14,019 nucleotides of DNA, taken from HXMU1420-2 sp040830545 (GTDB lineage: Bacteria; Pseudomonadota; Alphaproteobacteria; Rhodobacterales; Rhodobacteraceae). Below, piece by piece: positions 13,575 through 14,019 of this stretch. Location: assembly GCA_040830545.1 (NCBI GenBank), contig JBFOMB010000143.1, forward strand, positions 1 to 14,019, written 5' to 3'. Made by a program: the position numbers and the translations under genes. How positions within the stretch are numbered: position 1 is the stretch's first letter; each line of letters begins with the position of its first letter. The notes under the pieces were generated by a model. The model was not told the DNA's origin, made no database searches, and worked only from the letters and a program-made list of their open reading frames with translations.

Positions 13575-14019
13575 TTAGCTGTTGGGCCGCACCCGCGCGG
13601 CGGTCTTGTTGGCGAAGGCTTCCAGCCGTTCGCGTGCCGCTGGCTGCGTGTTGACCACACCGCCTACAACAGCCTCGGCATAGGCTGCGTCCATGCCGGA
13701 CATGTTGTTCAGATGGCTGATGGCCGAGCAGATTGCAAAGTTCGTCAGCGGCAGGTTCTGCGCCACTTTGCTCGCCAGTTCCATCGCCTTGTCAAAGCTG
13801 CTGGCACCTTCCTCGACTATGTACTGCGCCAGACCCAGGTTGACGGCCTCCTGCCCCTGATAGACGCGGCCAGTCAGGATCATGTCGATCATGCGGTATT
13901 TGCCGATCATGTCGGAAACGCGGATCGTTGCGCCGCCACCGGGGACGATGCCGCGCTGACCCGCGGGCAGGGCGAAATAGGTGCCCTGGTCCATCCCCCG
14001 CACAGGCGCCGCACGGCCC
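13575..14019 (-). CDS. Crotonase superfamily protein, C-terminal part (cut by the right edge)
   Basis: About 148 residues are visible. The frame is open to the window edge, so the start is outside. The segment beginning RGMDQGTYFALPAGQRGIVPGGGATIRVSDMIG matches the second half of the enoyl-CoA hydratase/isomerase fold, where hydratases read PExxxGxxPxxGG. MIDMILTGRVYQGQEAVNLGLAQYIVEEG is the standard following helix-strand block. The C-terminal helices (about AYAEAVVGGVVNTQPAARERLEAFANKTAARV) complete the fold. The catalytic Glu of the PE pair is replaced by Ala (LPAGQ), so simple hydration of an enoyl-CoA may not be its reaction. Isomerase, lyase or decarboxylase activities are possible. It is upstream of the acyl-CoA ligase in the same operon, so it probably acts on the CoA ester that the ligase forms. 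Confidence 0.85.
   Translation of the reverse strand, partial: GRAAPVRGMDQGTYFALPAGQRGIVPGGGATIRVSDMIGKYRMIDMILTGRVYQGQEAVNLGLAQYIVEEGASSFDKAMELASKVAQNLPLTNFAICSAISHLNNMSGMDAAYAEAVVGGVVNTQPAARERLEAFANKTAARVRPNS

Noticed and set aside
11934..14019. A DMSP demethylation operon (dmdB with dmdD)
   Set aside because: The ligase looks DmdB-like, but the crotonase lacks the PE glutamate expected in DmdD, and no dmdC-type acyl-CoA dehydrogenase is visible. The substrate is left open.

Overview
The window most likely comes from an alphaproteobacterium of the Rhodobacteraceae/roseobacter type. The evidence is high GC, a CIRCE-controlled groESL operon, a manganese-dependent family II pyrophosphatase, a DUF2161 protein, a DM13 protein, and an XRE-cupin/GAF/M24 peptidase cluster next to a hydroxyproline-type racemase-fold enzyme. 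This placement rests on protein resemblance and not on a marker-gene search. No tRNA, rRNA, CRISPR array, transposase or phage gene was seen. The longest gene-free stretch is about 230 bases (6860-7089).

Layout. 1-993: groESL on the minus strand, with groEL cut by the left edge, and a textbook sigma70 promoter plus a CIRCE operator. 1121-2760: three minus-strand genes of envelope type: a small membrane protein of unknown function whose stop codon lies in a palindromic repeat, a secreted DM13 protein, and a secreted DUF2807 protein. 2898-3575: a DUF2161 nuclease-fold protein. 3699-4685: a TraB/GumN-family secreted protein on the plus strand. 4796-5716: ppaC, with its own clear promoter and a strong intrinsic terminator.

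5810-9293 is a divergent block that looks like hydroxyproline or prolyl-peptide catabolism. A Ser/Cys-type member of the proline racemase superfamily (probable trans-3-hydroxy-L-proline dehydratase) is on the minus strand. A tightly coupled three-gene plus-strand operon follows: an XRE-cupin regulator, a GAF-domain protein and an M24 Xaa-Pro-type metallopeptidase. A plausible scheme is that the peptidase releases imino acids from peptides, the dehydratase consumes one of them, and the XRE-cupin protein (perhaps with the GAF protein) senses the supply.

9335-11948 is the least familiar block. A two-gene minus-strand operon pairs an Asp/Glu racemase/arylmalonate decarboxylase-fold protein, apparently lacking both family catalytic cysteines, with a PAPS-type sulfotransferase. 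It is divergent from a LysR regulator across a short intergenic region holding two dyads. This is the best candidate for an undescribed system here. 11934-14019: a DmdB-like acyl-CoA ligase and, upstream of it in the same operon, a crotonase-fold protein cut by the right edge. The crotonase has Ala where enoyl-CoA hydratases carry a catalytic Glu. The ligase and the LysR gene overlap tail to tail by 15 bases.
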